Shown: positions 1 to 7,340, counted from the first letter of the stretch. The stretch: 14,522 bases of DNA from Longimicrobium sp. (GCA_030446945.1 JAUJMI010000038.1:1-14522); one strand, 5' to 3'. The notes: generated from the sequence alone by a model not told the origin. A program made the numbers and translations.

Positions 1-11
1 CGTGGTTCCAG

Positions 12-31
12 CCGGGGGCTTCAGCCCCCGG
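12..31. repeat. TTCA-loop palindrome
   Basis: A perfect inverted repeat has arms CCGGGGGCT at 12-20 and AGCCCCCGG at 23-31. As RNA it gives an eight-pair GC stem closed by TTCA. It lies upstream of metH with no gene visible around it in the window. TTCA is also in the loops of palindromes at 8751-8771 and 12408-12427, so it looks like one member of a dispersed intergenic family. The rest of 32-200 holds no open frame with coding character. Confidence 0.6.
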
Positions 32-145
32 GTGTTCGCGGGCTGACCTCGCCAATCCACGCCAACGCCTTGCGCCGCGCGAAGATCCGTGTAGATTCCG
101 GTTTGCACGCCAACTGCGTGCGGTGGATGAATTTGCCGCGACCGC

Positions 146-173
146 TTGCGACCACCTAAAAAAACGCTAAAGA
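146..173 (+). promoter_or_regulatory. metH: possible metH promoter
   Basis: TTGCGA at 146-151 and TAAAGA at 168-173 are 16 nt apart, within an A-rich patch (157-163) that stands out from the GC-rich surroundings. Matches to the sigma-70 consensus are only 4/6 and 3/6. The position, about 87 nt ahead of the metH start, is reasonable. This is a guess from spacing and local AT content. Confidence 0.22.
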
Positions 174-208
174 GTCGGGATCTCCGGTAGCCCGTTCTGG
201 TATGCCGT

Positions 209-243
209 GCCCCGCACTCCAAGAGAGCCGCGGGGCCTTTATT
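209..243 (+). terminator. terminator-like hairpin just ahead of metH
   Basis: GCCCCGC (209-215) pairs perfectly with GCGGGGC (230-236) across a 14-nt loop, followed by CTTTATTT (237-244). This is the shape of an intrinsic terminator on the + strand. Its T-tract ends only about 16 nt before the metH ATG. It could end transcription from an upstream gene or act as an attenuator in the metH leader. No known methionine-related aptamer (SAM, SAH or cobalamin riboswitch) was recognised upstream of it. Confidence 0.4.
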
Positions 244-259
244 TCTCCGGATATACAGC

Positions 260-3200
260 ATGCAGCAGCTTCGCCCGCCATATCTCGACGCACTCGACCA
301 GCGCGTCCTCGTCTTCGACGGGGCGATGGGGACCTCGGTCCAGCGCTACGACCTGACCCCCGAGGACTTCGGCGGCCAGACGCTGGAGGGGTGCAACGAC
401 TACCTCGTGATCTCCAGGCCGGACGTCATCGAGGAGATCCACGCCTCGTTCCTGGAAGCGGGGGCCGACGTGCTGGAGACGGACACCTTCCGCTCCAACC
501 GCATCACGCTGCGCGAGTACGGGCTGCAGGACCGGGTGCGCGAGATCAACGTCGCCGCCGCCTCGCTGGCCCGCCGCGTCGCGGACCGGTTCTCCACGCC
601 GGAGAAGCCGCGCTTCGTGGCCGGCTCGATCGGCCCCAGCGGCTTCCTGCCGTCGGCGAGCGACCCGACGCTGGGGAACATCACCTTCGACCAGCTCGCC
701 CCCGTGTTCCAGGAGCAGGCGGCGGCGCTGATCGAGGGCGGGGTGGACGTGCTGCTGGTGGAGACGTCGCAGGACATCCTGGAGGTGAAGGCGGCGATCT
801 TCGGGTGCCGCGCGGCCATCCGCGAGGCGAGCCGGCCCGTCGCGCTGCAGGTGCAGGTGACGCTGGACACGAGCGGGCGGATGCTGCTGGGCACCGACAT
901 CGGCGCGGCGATGGTGACGCTTGAGTCGCTGCGCGTGGACGTGGTGGGGCTCAACTGCTCCACCGGCCCCGAGCACATGCGCCAGCCGATCCGCTTTCTG
1001 GGCGAGAACGCGCGCCTCCCCGTGTCGTGCATCCCCAACGCCGGGATCCCGCACAACGACGGCGGCGTCGCGGTGTACCCGCTGGAGCCGGTGCCCTTCG
1101 CCGAGCAGCTCGCCGAGTTCGTGAACGAGCACGGCGTGCGGGTCGTCGGCGGGTGCTGCGGCACGACGCCCGAGCACATCCGCGAGCTGGTGGCGCGCGT
1201 GGGCGGCGCCAAGCCGCGGGAGCGCGAGGCGGCCTTCATCCCCCGCCTCTCCTCCGGCATCCGCGCGACGGACCTGATCCAGGAGCCGCGGCCGACGATG
1301 ATCGGCGAGCGGGTCAACGCGCAGGGGAGCCGCAAGGTCAAGCGCCTCCTGCTGGGCGACGACTACGACGGCGTGCTGGAGGTGGCCCGCGACCAGACCG
1401 AGAGCGGCGCGCACGTGCTGGACGTGTGCGTGGCGCTGACGGAGCGCGCCGACGAGGACGAGCAGATGCGCACCGTGGTCAAGCTCCTCTCGCAGGGCGT
1501 GGATGCGCCGCTGTGCATCGACTCCACGGAGGCGCCGGTGATCGAGGCGGCGCTCAAGCAGTCGCCGGGGCGCGCCATCGTCAACTCCATCAACCTGGAG
1601 AACGGGCGCGAGCGCTGCGACGCGGTGCTGCCCTCCGTGGCGGCGCACGGGGCCGCGGTGATCGCGCTGACGATCGACCGCGACCTCGGCGGGATGTGCA
1701 AGACGCGGGAGACGAAGCTGGAGGCCGCGCAAAAGATCCACGCGATCGCCGTGGGCGAGTACGGGCTGGATCCCTCGGACCTGATCTTCGACGCGCTGAC
1801 CTTCACCCTCGCCACCGGCGACGAGGAGTTCCGCAAGTCGGCGGCGGAGACGATCGAGGGGATCCGGGCGATCAAGGAGGCGCTACCCGGCGTGCTGACC
1901 ACACTGGGCGTGTCGAACGTGTCGTTCGGGCTTTCGCCGGCGGCGCGCGGGGTGCTCAACTCCGTCTTCCTGCACCACTGCGTGCAGGCGGGGCTGGACA
2001 CGGCCATCATCAACCCGGCGCACATCAAACCGTACTTCGAGATCCCGGACGCGGAGCGCAAGCTGGCGGACGACCTGATCTTCGACCGGCGCACCGCGGA
2101 GCACGACCCGCTGGCGGCGTTCATCGCCTTCTACGAGAACAGCACGGTCGAGCAGGAGTCCAGCGTCGATCCGACGGCGGGGATGGAGCCGGAGGAGGCG
2201 CTGCACTGGAAGATCCTACACCGCAAGAAAGAAGGGATCGAGGAGTGGATCGACCGCGCGGTGGAGAAGTTCGGCGCCGTGCCGGTGCTCAACGACGTGC
2301 TCCTCCCCGCGATGAAGGAGGTGGGCGACAAGTTCGGCGCGGGCGAGCTGATCCTCCCCTTCGTGCTGCAGAGCGCGGAGGCGATGAAGCGCGCCGTGGC
2401 GCGGCTGGAGAACTACCTGGAGAAGGCCGAGGGGCAGACCAAGGGAAAGGTGGTGCTCGCAACCGTGTACGGCGACGTGCACGACATCGGCAAGAGCCTG
2501 GTGAACACCATCCTGACCAACAACGGCTACACCGTGTACGACCTGGGCAAGCAGGTGCCGGTCAACACCATCATCGAGAAGGCGGAGGAGGTGGGCGCGG
2601 ACGCCATCGGCCTTTCCGCGCTCCTCGTCTCCACTTCGAAGCAGATGCCGCTGTGCGCGCAGGAGCTGCACAAGCGCGGCCTGCGCTACCCACTGCTGGT
2701 GGGCGGCGCGGCCATCAACCCGTCGTTCGTGCGCGGCGCGGCGCTGGTGGAGGAGGGGAAGCCGTTCCCCGCCGGGATGTTCTACTGCAAGGACGCCTTC
2801 GAGGGGCTGTCGACGATGGACAGCCTGATGGCGGAGAACGGCGAGCGGTTCATCGTCGAGCACAACGAGGAGATGCTGCGCCGCTCCGCCGCGTACGCCG
2901 AGGCCAAGGAGCGCGCCAAAGGTATGCGACCCGCCTCGCGCGAGAACCCCGCCGTGGGCGCGGCCGCGGTCCCCACGCCGCCGTTCTGGGGGTGGAAGGT
3001 GCTGCAGAACCTGCCCGTGGACGACGTGGTGGAGTGCATCGACCGCAACACGCTGTACCGGATGCAGTGGGGCGCCCGCAACCTCAAGGGCGAGGAGTGG
3101 GACCGGCTGGTGCGAGAGGACTTCGAGCCTCGCCTCGCCCGCTACGCGCTCGAAGCGCGCACGCAGGGGTGGCTCCGCCCGCGCGCCATCTACGGCTACT

Positions 3201-3727
3201 TCCCCGCGGGCCGCGACGGCGACGCGGTGGTCGTCTTCGATCCCAAGGAGAGGACGCGCGAGATCGGGCGCTTCGGCTTCCCGCGCCAGGAAGACCGCGA
3301 GGAGCTGTGCCTGGCGGACTACTTCCGCCCGCTGAACGGCGAGGGCCCGCAGGACGTCCTCCCCCTGCAGGTGGTGACGAGCGGCGACCGCGCGGCCGAC
3401 TTCATCGACCGCCGCACCAAGGGCGGGGACTACAGCGAGGGCTACTATCTGCACGGCTTCAGCGTGCAGACCGCCGAGGGCGCGGCCGAGCTCGTCAACC
3501 GCCGCATTCGCGAGGAGCTGGGGATCGGGGAGCCGCGCGGGCTGCGCTACTCGTGGGGCTACCCGGCCTGCCCGGACGTGGAGCAGCACGAGCTCCTGTT
3601 CAAGCTCCTCCCGGTCAAGGAGGCGATCGGCGTGGGCCTGACCGCCGGCTTCCAGCTGGACCCGGAGCAGTCCACGGCGGCGCTGGTCGTGCACCATCCG
3701 GCGGCGAAGTACTTTTCGACAAGCTAG
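260..3727 (+). CDS. metH: cobalamin-dependent methionine synthase (EC 2.1.1.13)
   Basis: This 1155-residue cytoplasmic enzyme moves the methyl group of 5-methyl-THF through cob(I)alamin to homocysteine, giving methionine. All four modules are present in order. The homocysteine domain (about 15-310) has FDGAMGT and zinc ligands C233, C299 and C300 (VGGCCGTT). The pterin domain (about 347-620) begins MIGERVNAQGSRK. The cobalamin cap and binding domains (about 640-870) have DVHDIG, with D739 and the lower-ligand H741, and S791 at the position of the Asp-His-Ser triad serine. The AdoMet activation domain (about 915-1150) has GYPACPD at 1100-1106. Length is close to the E. coli enzyme (about 1227), so it is not one of the split or activation-domain-less forms. 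The ATG at 260 fits the family N-terminus, although the Shine-Dalgarno is weak. It heads a + strand cluster whose third gene carries the reductase that supplies its methyl donor. Confidence 0.97.
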   Translation: MQQLRPPYLDALDQRVLVFDGAMGTSVQRYDLTPEDFGGQTLEGCNDYLVISRPDVIEEIHASFLEAGADVLETDTFRSNRITLREYGLQDRVREINVAAASLARRVADRFSTPEKPRFVAGSIGPSGFLPSASDPTLGNITFDQLAPVFQEQAAALIEGGVDVLLVETSQDILEVKAAIFGCRAAIREASRPVALQVQVTLDTSGRMLLGTDIGAAMVTLESLRVDVVGLNCSTGPEHMRQPIRFLGENARLPVSCIPNAGIPHNDGGVAVYPLEPVPFAEQLAEFVNEHGVRVVGGCCGTTPEHIRELVARVGGAKPREREAAFIPRLSSGIRATDLIQEPRPTMIGERVNAQGSRKVKRLLLGDDYDGVLEVARDQTESGAHVLDVCVALTERADEDEQMRTVVKLLSQGVDAPLCIDSTEAPVIEAALKQSPGRAIVNSINLENGRERCDAVLPSVAAHGAAVIALTIDRDLGGMCKTRETKLEAAQKIHAIAVGEYGLDPSDLIFDALTFTLATGDEEFRKSAAETIEGIRAIKEALPGVLTTLGVSNVSFGLSPAARGVLNSVFLHHCVQAGLDTAIINPAHIKPYFEIPDAERKLADDLIFDRRTAEHDPLAAFIAFYENSTVEQESSVDPTAGMEPEEALHWKILHRKKEGIEEWIDRAVEKFGAVPVLNDVLLPAMKEVGDKFGAGELILPFVLQSAEAMKRAVARLENYLEKAEGQTKGKVVLATVYGDVHDIGKSLVNTILTNNGYTVYDLGKQVPVNTIIEKAEEVGADAIGLSALLVSTSKQMPLCAQELHKRGLRYPLLVGGAAINPSFVRGAALVEEGKPFPAGMFYCKDAFEGLSTMDSLMAENGERFIVEHNEEMLRRSAAYAEAKERAKGMRPASRENPAVGAAAVPTPPFWGWKVLQNLPVDDVVECIDRNTLYRMQWGARNLKGEEWDRLVREDFEPRLARYALEARTQGWLRPRAIYGYFPAGRDGDAVVVFDPKERTREIGRFGFPRQEDREELCLADYFRPLNGEGPQDVLPLQVVTSGDRAADFIDRRTKGGDYSEGYYLHGFSVQTAEGAAELVNRRIREELGIGEPRGLRYSWGYPACPDVEQHELLFKLLPVKEAIGVGLTAGFQLDPEQSTAALVVHHPAAKYFSTS

Positions 3728-3750
3728 GGATTTGGGATTAGGGATTAGGA
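3727..3750 (+). repeat. GGGATTA-type heptamer tandem repeat
   Basis: Three heptamers run head to tail: GGGATTT (3727-3733), GGGATTA (3734-3740) and GGGATTA (3741-3747), then GGA. The first overlaps the last base of the metH stop codon. About 20 nt later comes a C-rich run with repeated ATCCC (3766-3796) that could pair loosely with it. It is intergenic and most likely a repeat remnant. There is no U-tract, so it is not a convincing terminator. Confidence 0.5.
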
Positions 3751-3847
3751 ACAGCGGGTGCAGTTCATCCCCCATCCCTTCATCCCTGCAGTCCCTGGCA
3801 TTCCGCCTGCACCTGCACGAATGCCCGTAGCACGCCAATTCCCAGCG

Positions 3848-3853
3848 AGGAGG
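3848..3853 (+). promoter_or_regulatory. strong Shine-Dalgarno ahead of a non-standard start
   Basis: AGGAGG at 3848-3853 is a full consensus ribosome binding site. Five bases downstream, at 3859, lies ATC in the same frame as the small membrane protein. No ATG, GTG or TTG occurs in that frame between here and the ATG at 3919. The ATG at 3919 has no Shine-Dalgarno. The site therefore argues for translation starting at about 3859, either at a rare ATC or at an ATG altered by mutation or sequencing error. Confidence 0.5.
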
Positions 3854-3918
3854 TCGCAATCGCAAAGGCATACGACAGCGTCGATCGCGCGCTGAAGACG
3901 AACCGGGGGCGCTCCCGG

Positions 3919-4311
3919 ATGGTGAGCGCGGCCATCATCGCGCTGGGGGTGCTGGTGCTGGCGGCCGTGCTCCTGATGAGCGACCGCGGGCGCGAGCGCG
4001 CCGCCGGCAGCGTGCGCGTGGGCGACGACTCCACCAGCGTGGCGGCGCGGCTGGGCAAGAACCCGCAACGGTGCACGGAGAACAACCTGGGGCACCTGGC
4101 CGACGCCTTCCCCGCGAACACCCCGCGCCCCACCGTCGAAGAGACGCTGGGCGGGCTCCACGGCCGCACCGCGGCCCGTTGGGTCTACGCGAAGAAGCAG
4201 CGCACCGGCCCCTGCCGCGCCCGCCGCGGCGACACCGAGGTCGGCTTCGACCGCGAGGGCCGGGTACTGTGGGCGGTGCCGGTGTTCGGGACCACGCCGA
4301 TCGTGATGTAA
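3919..4311 (+). CDS. small membrane-anchored protein, function unknown
   Basis: From the first ATG the product is 130 residues. One hydrophobic segment (about 3-20) is followed by a basic DRGRER stretch and a soluble domain. GDDSTSVAARLGKNP (about 35-49), then WVY (88-90) and DTEVGFDREGRVLW (105-118) resemble the small BamE/SmpA-type layout of helix, LG-x-P and a C-terminal sheet. That is inference by eye. Two cysteines, C52 and C99, could form a disulfide if the domain is periplasmic. There is no lipobox. The true start is probably upstream near 3859: a consensus AGGAGG sits there, and the added residues (AKAYDSVDRALKTNRGRSR) are basic, have 16 of 19 codons ending in G or C, and give a normal cytoplasmic lead-in to the membrane segment. 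It lies between two methionine-cycle genes on the same strand, but nothing in it points to one-carbon chemistry. Confidence 0.75.
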   Translation: MVSAAIIALGVLVLAAVLLMSDRGRERAAGSVRVGDDSTSVAARLGKNPQRCTENNLGHLADAFPANTPRPTVEETLGGLHGRTAARWVYAKKQRTGPCRARRGDTEVGFDREGRVLWAVPVFGTTPIVM

Positions 4312-4316
4312 ACGGG

Positions 4317-4387
4317 AAGTGCTAAGTGCGGAGTGCTAAGTGCTGGAACCGCTGTTACTCAGGACTTGGCACTTAGCACTTGGCACT
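4317..4387 (+). repeat. AGTGCTAAGTGC direct and inverted repeats forming a long hairpin
   Basis: AGTGCTAAGTGC occurs twice head to tail (4318-4329 and 4332-4343), and its exact reverse complement lies at 4369-4380. Extending the pairing, 4325-4343 matches 4369-4387 at 17 of 19 positions around a 25-nt loop. The element starts 5 nt after the small gene's stop and ends 63 nt before the fusion enzyme. No U-tract follows, so read-through with an mRNA structure between the genes is as likely as termination. The rest of the gap, to 4450, shows only a weak 6-bp stem (4412-4417 with 4426-4431). Confidence 0.6.
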
Positions 4388-4450
4388 ATCCCCTGAGCCG
4401 TCCACTGAGGCCCCGCCCCACCTCCGGCGGGCTTCACGAACCTTTGAACC

Positions 4451-6337
4451 ATGCCCGACTTCCGCGAGCTCCTGGCCGACGGCCGCCCACACCTCTTCGA
4501 CGGGGCGATGGGTACGATGCTGTACGCCAAGGGGGTGTACATCAACCGCTGCTACGACGAGCTGTGCACCAGCCAGCCCGACCTGGTGGCGGACGTGCAC
4601 CGCGCCTACGTCAAGGCGGGCGCCGAGATCCTGGAAACGAACAGCTACGGCGCCAACCGCGCCAAGCTGGCGCGCTACGGCCTGGAGGACCGCACGGCCG
4701 AGATCAACGCCTGCGCCGGCCGCCTCGCCCGCCGCGCCGCGGGCGACCGCGTCTTCGTCGCCGGAGCCATGGGGCCGCTGGGGATGCGGATCGAGCCGTT
4801 CGGGCCCACCTCCGCGGACGAGGCGCGCTCCATCTTCCGCGAGCAGGCGGAGGGGCTCGCCGCGGGCGGGGTGGACCTCTTCGTCCTGGAAACGTTCGCG
4901 GACCTGGAGGAGATCCACCAGGCCATCCTGGCGGTGCGCGAAGTGTGCGACCTCCCCGTGGTGGCCCACATGACGATCCGCGAGGACGGCCGCACGCCCT
5001 TCGGCACCGAGGCCGCCACCCTGGCCGAGCGGCTCGCCGGGTGGGGGGCGGAGGTGGTGGGGCTCAACTGCAGCGTGGGCCCCAGCGCCATGCTCGCCGC
5101 CACCGACGAGATGCTGGCGGCCACCGACCGCCCGCTCATCGTGCAGCCCAACGCCGGCCTCCCGCGCGACGTGGACGGGCGCACCATCTACATGGCGTCG
5201 CCCGAGTACATGGCCACGTACACGGCGCGCCTCATCCGCAAGGGCGTGCGCTTCGTGGGCGGCTGCTGCGGCACCACCCCCGAGCACATCGCGAGCATGG
5301 CGGGCGCGCTGCGCATGCTGGCCCCGGCGCAGTCCACGCGCGTCCATGCCGCCACGCACGAGCCCGACAGCCGCGCCAGCGAGCCGGTGCCGCTCGCCGA
5401 GCGCTCTGAATGGGGGCGCAAGCTGGCAGCGGGCGAGTTCCTGACCACGGTGGAGATCGTCCCCCCGCGCGGCGTGAACCCGGCGGCTATGCTGGACGGC
5501 GTGCGCCTCCTGAAGGCGGCGGGGGTGGACGGCGTCAACGTGCCGGACGGCCCCCGCGCGCAGTCGCGAATGGGCGCGCTGGCGACGGCGCTCCTCATCC
5601 AGCAGCAGGTGGGGATGGAGGCGGTGGTCCACTACTCCTGCCGCGATCGCAACCTGCTGGGGATGCTCTCGGACCTGCTGGGTGCGCAGGCGCTGGGGCT
5701 GCGCAACATGCTCTTCATCACGGGCGACCCGCCCAAGATGGGACCGTACCCCGACGCCACCGCCGTCTTCGACATCGACGCGATCGGCCTCACCAACCTG
5801 GCCGCGCGCCTCAACCGCGGTCTCGACCCCGGCGGAAACGTCCTGGGCGACGCCACCTCGTTCGTCCTGGGCGTCGGCGTCAACCCCGGCGCGGAGGACC
5901 TGGAGCACGAGCTGCGGCGCTTCTACTGGAAGGTGGAGGCGGGGGCGGAGTACGCCATCACGCAGCCCGTCTTCGACCTGCGCCAGCTGGAGTCGTTTGT
6001 GGCGCGCATCGAGAAGGAGGGGATCCGCATACCCGTCATCGCCGGGATCTGGCCACTGGTCTCGGCCCGTAACGCGGAGTTCCTGGCCAACGAGGTCCCC
6101 GGCGTCGTCGTCCCCCCCGAGGTGATGGAGCGCATGCGCCGCGCGAGCGACCTCGGCAAGGAGGCCGCCGTGGAGGAGGGCACCCTGATCGCGCAGGAGA
6201 TGCTGCGCGACTCCCTCCCCATCATCCAGGGCGTGCAGGTCAGCGCACCCTTTGGCCGTGTCCCGCTCGCCCTCCGCGTCTTCGAGGCGATCCCCGGATG
6301 GCGCGGCTCCGCGGAGGCGCTGGCGGTCCCGGCGTAG
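4451..6337 (+). CDS. bifunctional homocysteine S-methyltransferase / methylenetetrahydrofolate reductase
   Basis: The 628-residue fusion has an N-terminal homocysteine methyltransferase domain (about 8-290) with FDGAMGTML and zinc ligands C207 (GLNCS), C272 and C273 (VGGCCGTT). The MTHFR domain (about 322-620) begins EFLTTVEIVPPRG, in which E335 matches the catalytic Glu of MetF, and contains FITGDPPK with the flavin/folate-site D426 and a typical ITQPVFD strand. The architecture is that of Bacillus YitJ and related proteins. The reductase half converts methylene-THF to 5-methyl-THF using FAD and NAD(P)H. The N-terminal half would transfer a methyl group to homocysteine, but its donor cannot be read from sequence. 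The ATG at 4451 matches the family N-terminus. No Shine-Dalgarno is visible, so initiation may be weak or coupled. It is the last gene of the metH cluster. Confidence 0.95.
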   Translation: MPDFRELLADGRPHLFDGAMGTMLYAKGVYINRCYDELCTSQPDLVADVHRAYVKAGAEILETNSYGANRAKLARYGLEDRTAEINACAGRLARRAAGDRVFVAGAMGPLGMRIEPFGPTSADEARSIFREQAEGLAAGGVDLFVLETFADLEEIHQAILAVREVCDLPVVAHMTIREDGRTPFGTEAATLAERLAGWGAEVVGLNCSVGPSAMLAATDEMLAATDRPLIVQPNAGLPRDVDGRTIYMASPEYMATYTARLIRKGVRFVGGCCGTTPEHIASMAGALRMLAPAQSTRVHAATHEPDSRASEPVPLAERSEWGRKLAAGEFLTTVEIVPPRGVNPAAMLDGVRLLKAAGVDGVNVPDGPRAQSRMGALATALLIQQQVGMEAVVHYSCRDRNLLGMLSDLLGAQALGLRNMLFITGDPPKMGPYPDATAVFDIDAIGLTNLAARLNRGLDPGGNVLGDATSFVLGVGVNPGAEDLEHELRRFYWKVEAGAEYAITQPVFDLRQLESFVARIEKEGIRIPVIAGIWPLVSARNAEFLANEVPGVVVPPEVMERMRRASDLGKEAAVEEGTLIAQEMLRDSLPIIQGVQVSAPFGRVPLALRVFEAIPGWRGSAEALAVPA

Positions 6338-6338
6338 G

Positions 6339-6428
6339 GGCCCTCTCCCCCAGCGTCGCTCCGCGACGCATCCCCCTCCCCCAAAAACTGCCTGGGGGAG
6401 GGGGTTCGCGTGCATGGGTGCGGGGCGG
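6339..6428 (+). repeat. intergenic hairpin repeat, copy 1
   Basis: The element begins GGCCCTCTCCCC (6339-6350), right after the fusion enzyme's stop codon. It contains a perfect 12-bp stem, CCCCCTCCCCCA (6372-6383) with TGGGGGAGGGGG (6393-6404), around a 9-nt loop, and ends with CGCGTGCATGGGTGCG. The same modules in the same order occur on the opposite strand at 8872-8960. The stem could act as a transcription stop for the + cluster, although no T-run follows. Confidence 0.65.
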
Positions 6429-6515
6429 CAGGGCTCGTCGCGGGGGGGAGGCACGGGCGGCCACGCGGGGCGGCCCTGCGATCTGGAGTCGGATCGGCGC
6501 AACGGGGACGAAGCT

Positions 6516-6551
6516 ACGCCGCCGCGCCCGGTGTGCAGGGCGCGGCGGCGT
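6516..6551. terminator. GC-rich hairpin between convergent genes
   Basis: A perfect 14-bp inverted repeat, ACGCCGCCGCGCCC (6516-6529) and GGGCGCGGCGGCGT (6538-6551), has an 8-nt loop. It lies 18 nt beyond the stop of the DUF4337 gene and between that gene and the convergent fusion-enzyme gene. Neither strand has a U-tract, so it fits a structural 3' end or bidirectional stop better than a classical intrinsic terminator. Nothing else is visible in 6429-6515. Confidence 0.45.
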
Positions 6552-6569
6552 GGATCGGCCCGGCGGCCG

Positions 6570-7220
6570 TCAGAGCGGGAGGTGGAAGAAGAGGTAGAAG
6601 CCGTTCACCATCAGCACCGTTCCCGTCATCGCCATGGCGACCGCGAACCAGAGGACCTTGCGCGAGTTGGCCAGGATGGCGACCGATCCCATCACGATGG
6701 CGATCTGCAGGAGGACGCCGGAGTAATCGAAGTTGGCGTCCTGCTGCCCGGCGCGCTCGCGGGCCTGTTCGTAGCTGCGGGCCTGCGCCGAGAGCTGCTT
6801 CTTCCCCTCGCCACGCATCGGGTCGTTGGGCGCCGCGGGATCCGGCTCGTCGTCGTAGCGGGCGGCTGTTTCGGTGTACTTCGCGATCTTGGCCTCCACC
6901 TGTGCGCGCGCTTCGGGCGAGAGCGACGGGCTCGTCGCGAGCAGGGTCTGCATCTCGTCCGCGGCGAGGCGGTACGAGGTCTGGCGCACGTTCTTGGCCT
7001 GGAAGAAAGCCCAGGTGTCGCTCGCCTTGATGTTGTTGTGGATCATGTCCTCGCCCACGTTCCCCCCGCCCAGCGTCGCGATCGCCAGCAGCACGGCCAT
7101 GATGGCGATGACCAGCGCCGTCACGTTGCGGAACCGGTCGTCCGACGCCTGCTCCGCGCGGTCCTCGCGCATCTCCTCGCGAATTTCGCTGATCAGCTCC
7201 GCGGCATCTGTGGCTTCCAT
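6570..7220 (-). CDS. DUF4337 family membrane protein
   Basis: This 216-residue protein is recognised as DUF4337 from its layout and the NIKASDTWAFFQAKNVRQTSYRLAADE stretch (residues 63-89 in two parts: NIKASDTWAFFQ and AKNVRQTSYRLAADE). An acidic N-terminus (1-30) precedes membrane segment 1 (about 33-51). A mainly helical soluble region (about 55-160) follows, then two C-terminal membrane segments (about 167-185 and 188-212). The family has no established function. The start is well supported: AGGAGA (7226-7231 on the + strand as TCTCCT) precedes the ATG by 5 nt. It is transcribed on the - strand after the P1 peptidase gene, but the 225-nt gap with repeats suggests its own promoter. Confidence 0.85.
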   Translation of the reverse strand: MEATDAAELISEIREEMREDRAEQASDDRFRNVTALVIAIMAVLLAIATLGGGNVGEDMIHNNIKASDTWAFFQAKNVRQTSYRLAADEMQTLLATSPSLSPEARAQVEAKIAKYTETAARYDDEPDPAAPNDPMRGEGKKQLSAQARSYEQARERAGQQDANFDYSGVLLQIAIVMGSVAILANSRKVLWFAVAMAMTGTVLMVNGFYLFFHLPL

Positions 7221-7295
7221 CGTGTTCTCCTGGTGAGACGGGGGAGGGGTTCGGCGGAGTGCACTCTTGCTACCCGGGAGAGTAGCACGACAGCA

Positions 7296-7323
7296 AGATT
7301 AGAATTGCCGACTTCCCGCGCAA
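7296..7323 (-). promoter_or_regulatory. possible promoter of the DUF4337 gene
   Basis: On the - strand, TTGCGC (7323 down to 7318) and TAATCT (7301 down to 7296) are separated by 16 nt in a locally AT-richer patch, about 75 nt before the start codon. Both hexamers match the sigma-70 consensus poorly (4/6 and 3/6). A small inverted repeat, TGCTAC (7268-7273) with GTAGCA (7282-7287), lies between it and the gene, near the expected transcript start, and could be a 5' stem or an operator. Confidence 0.25.
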
Positions 7324-7340
7324 GACCCTAGGAACGGCCG

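Noticed and set aside
1..259. A SAM, SAH or cobalamin riboswitch in the metH leader
   Set aside because: None of the conserved cores I know for these aptamers could be found on the + strand. Only the terminator-like hairpin was kept.
1027..3741. A long open frame overlapping metH in another frame, and similar long frames overlapping the fusion enzyme and purL/purF
   Set aside because: Their translations are dominated by Arg, Ala, Gly and Pro with no family motifs, as expected from frame-shifted reading of GC-rich genes.
4317..4387. A CRISPR array formed by the repeated AGTGCTAAGTGC units
   Set aside because: Units are only 12 nt, spaced by 2 nt or inverted, with no spacers and no cas genes.
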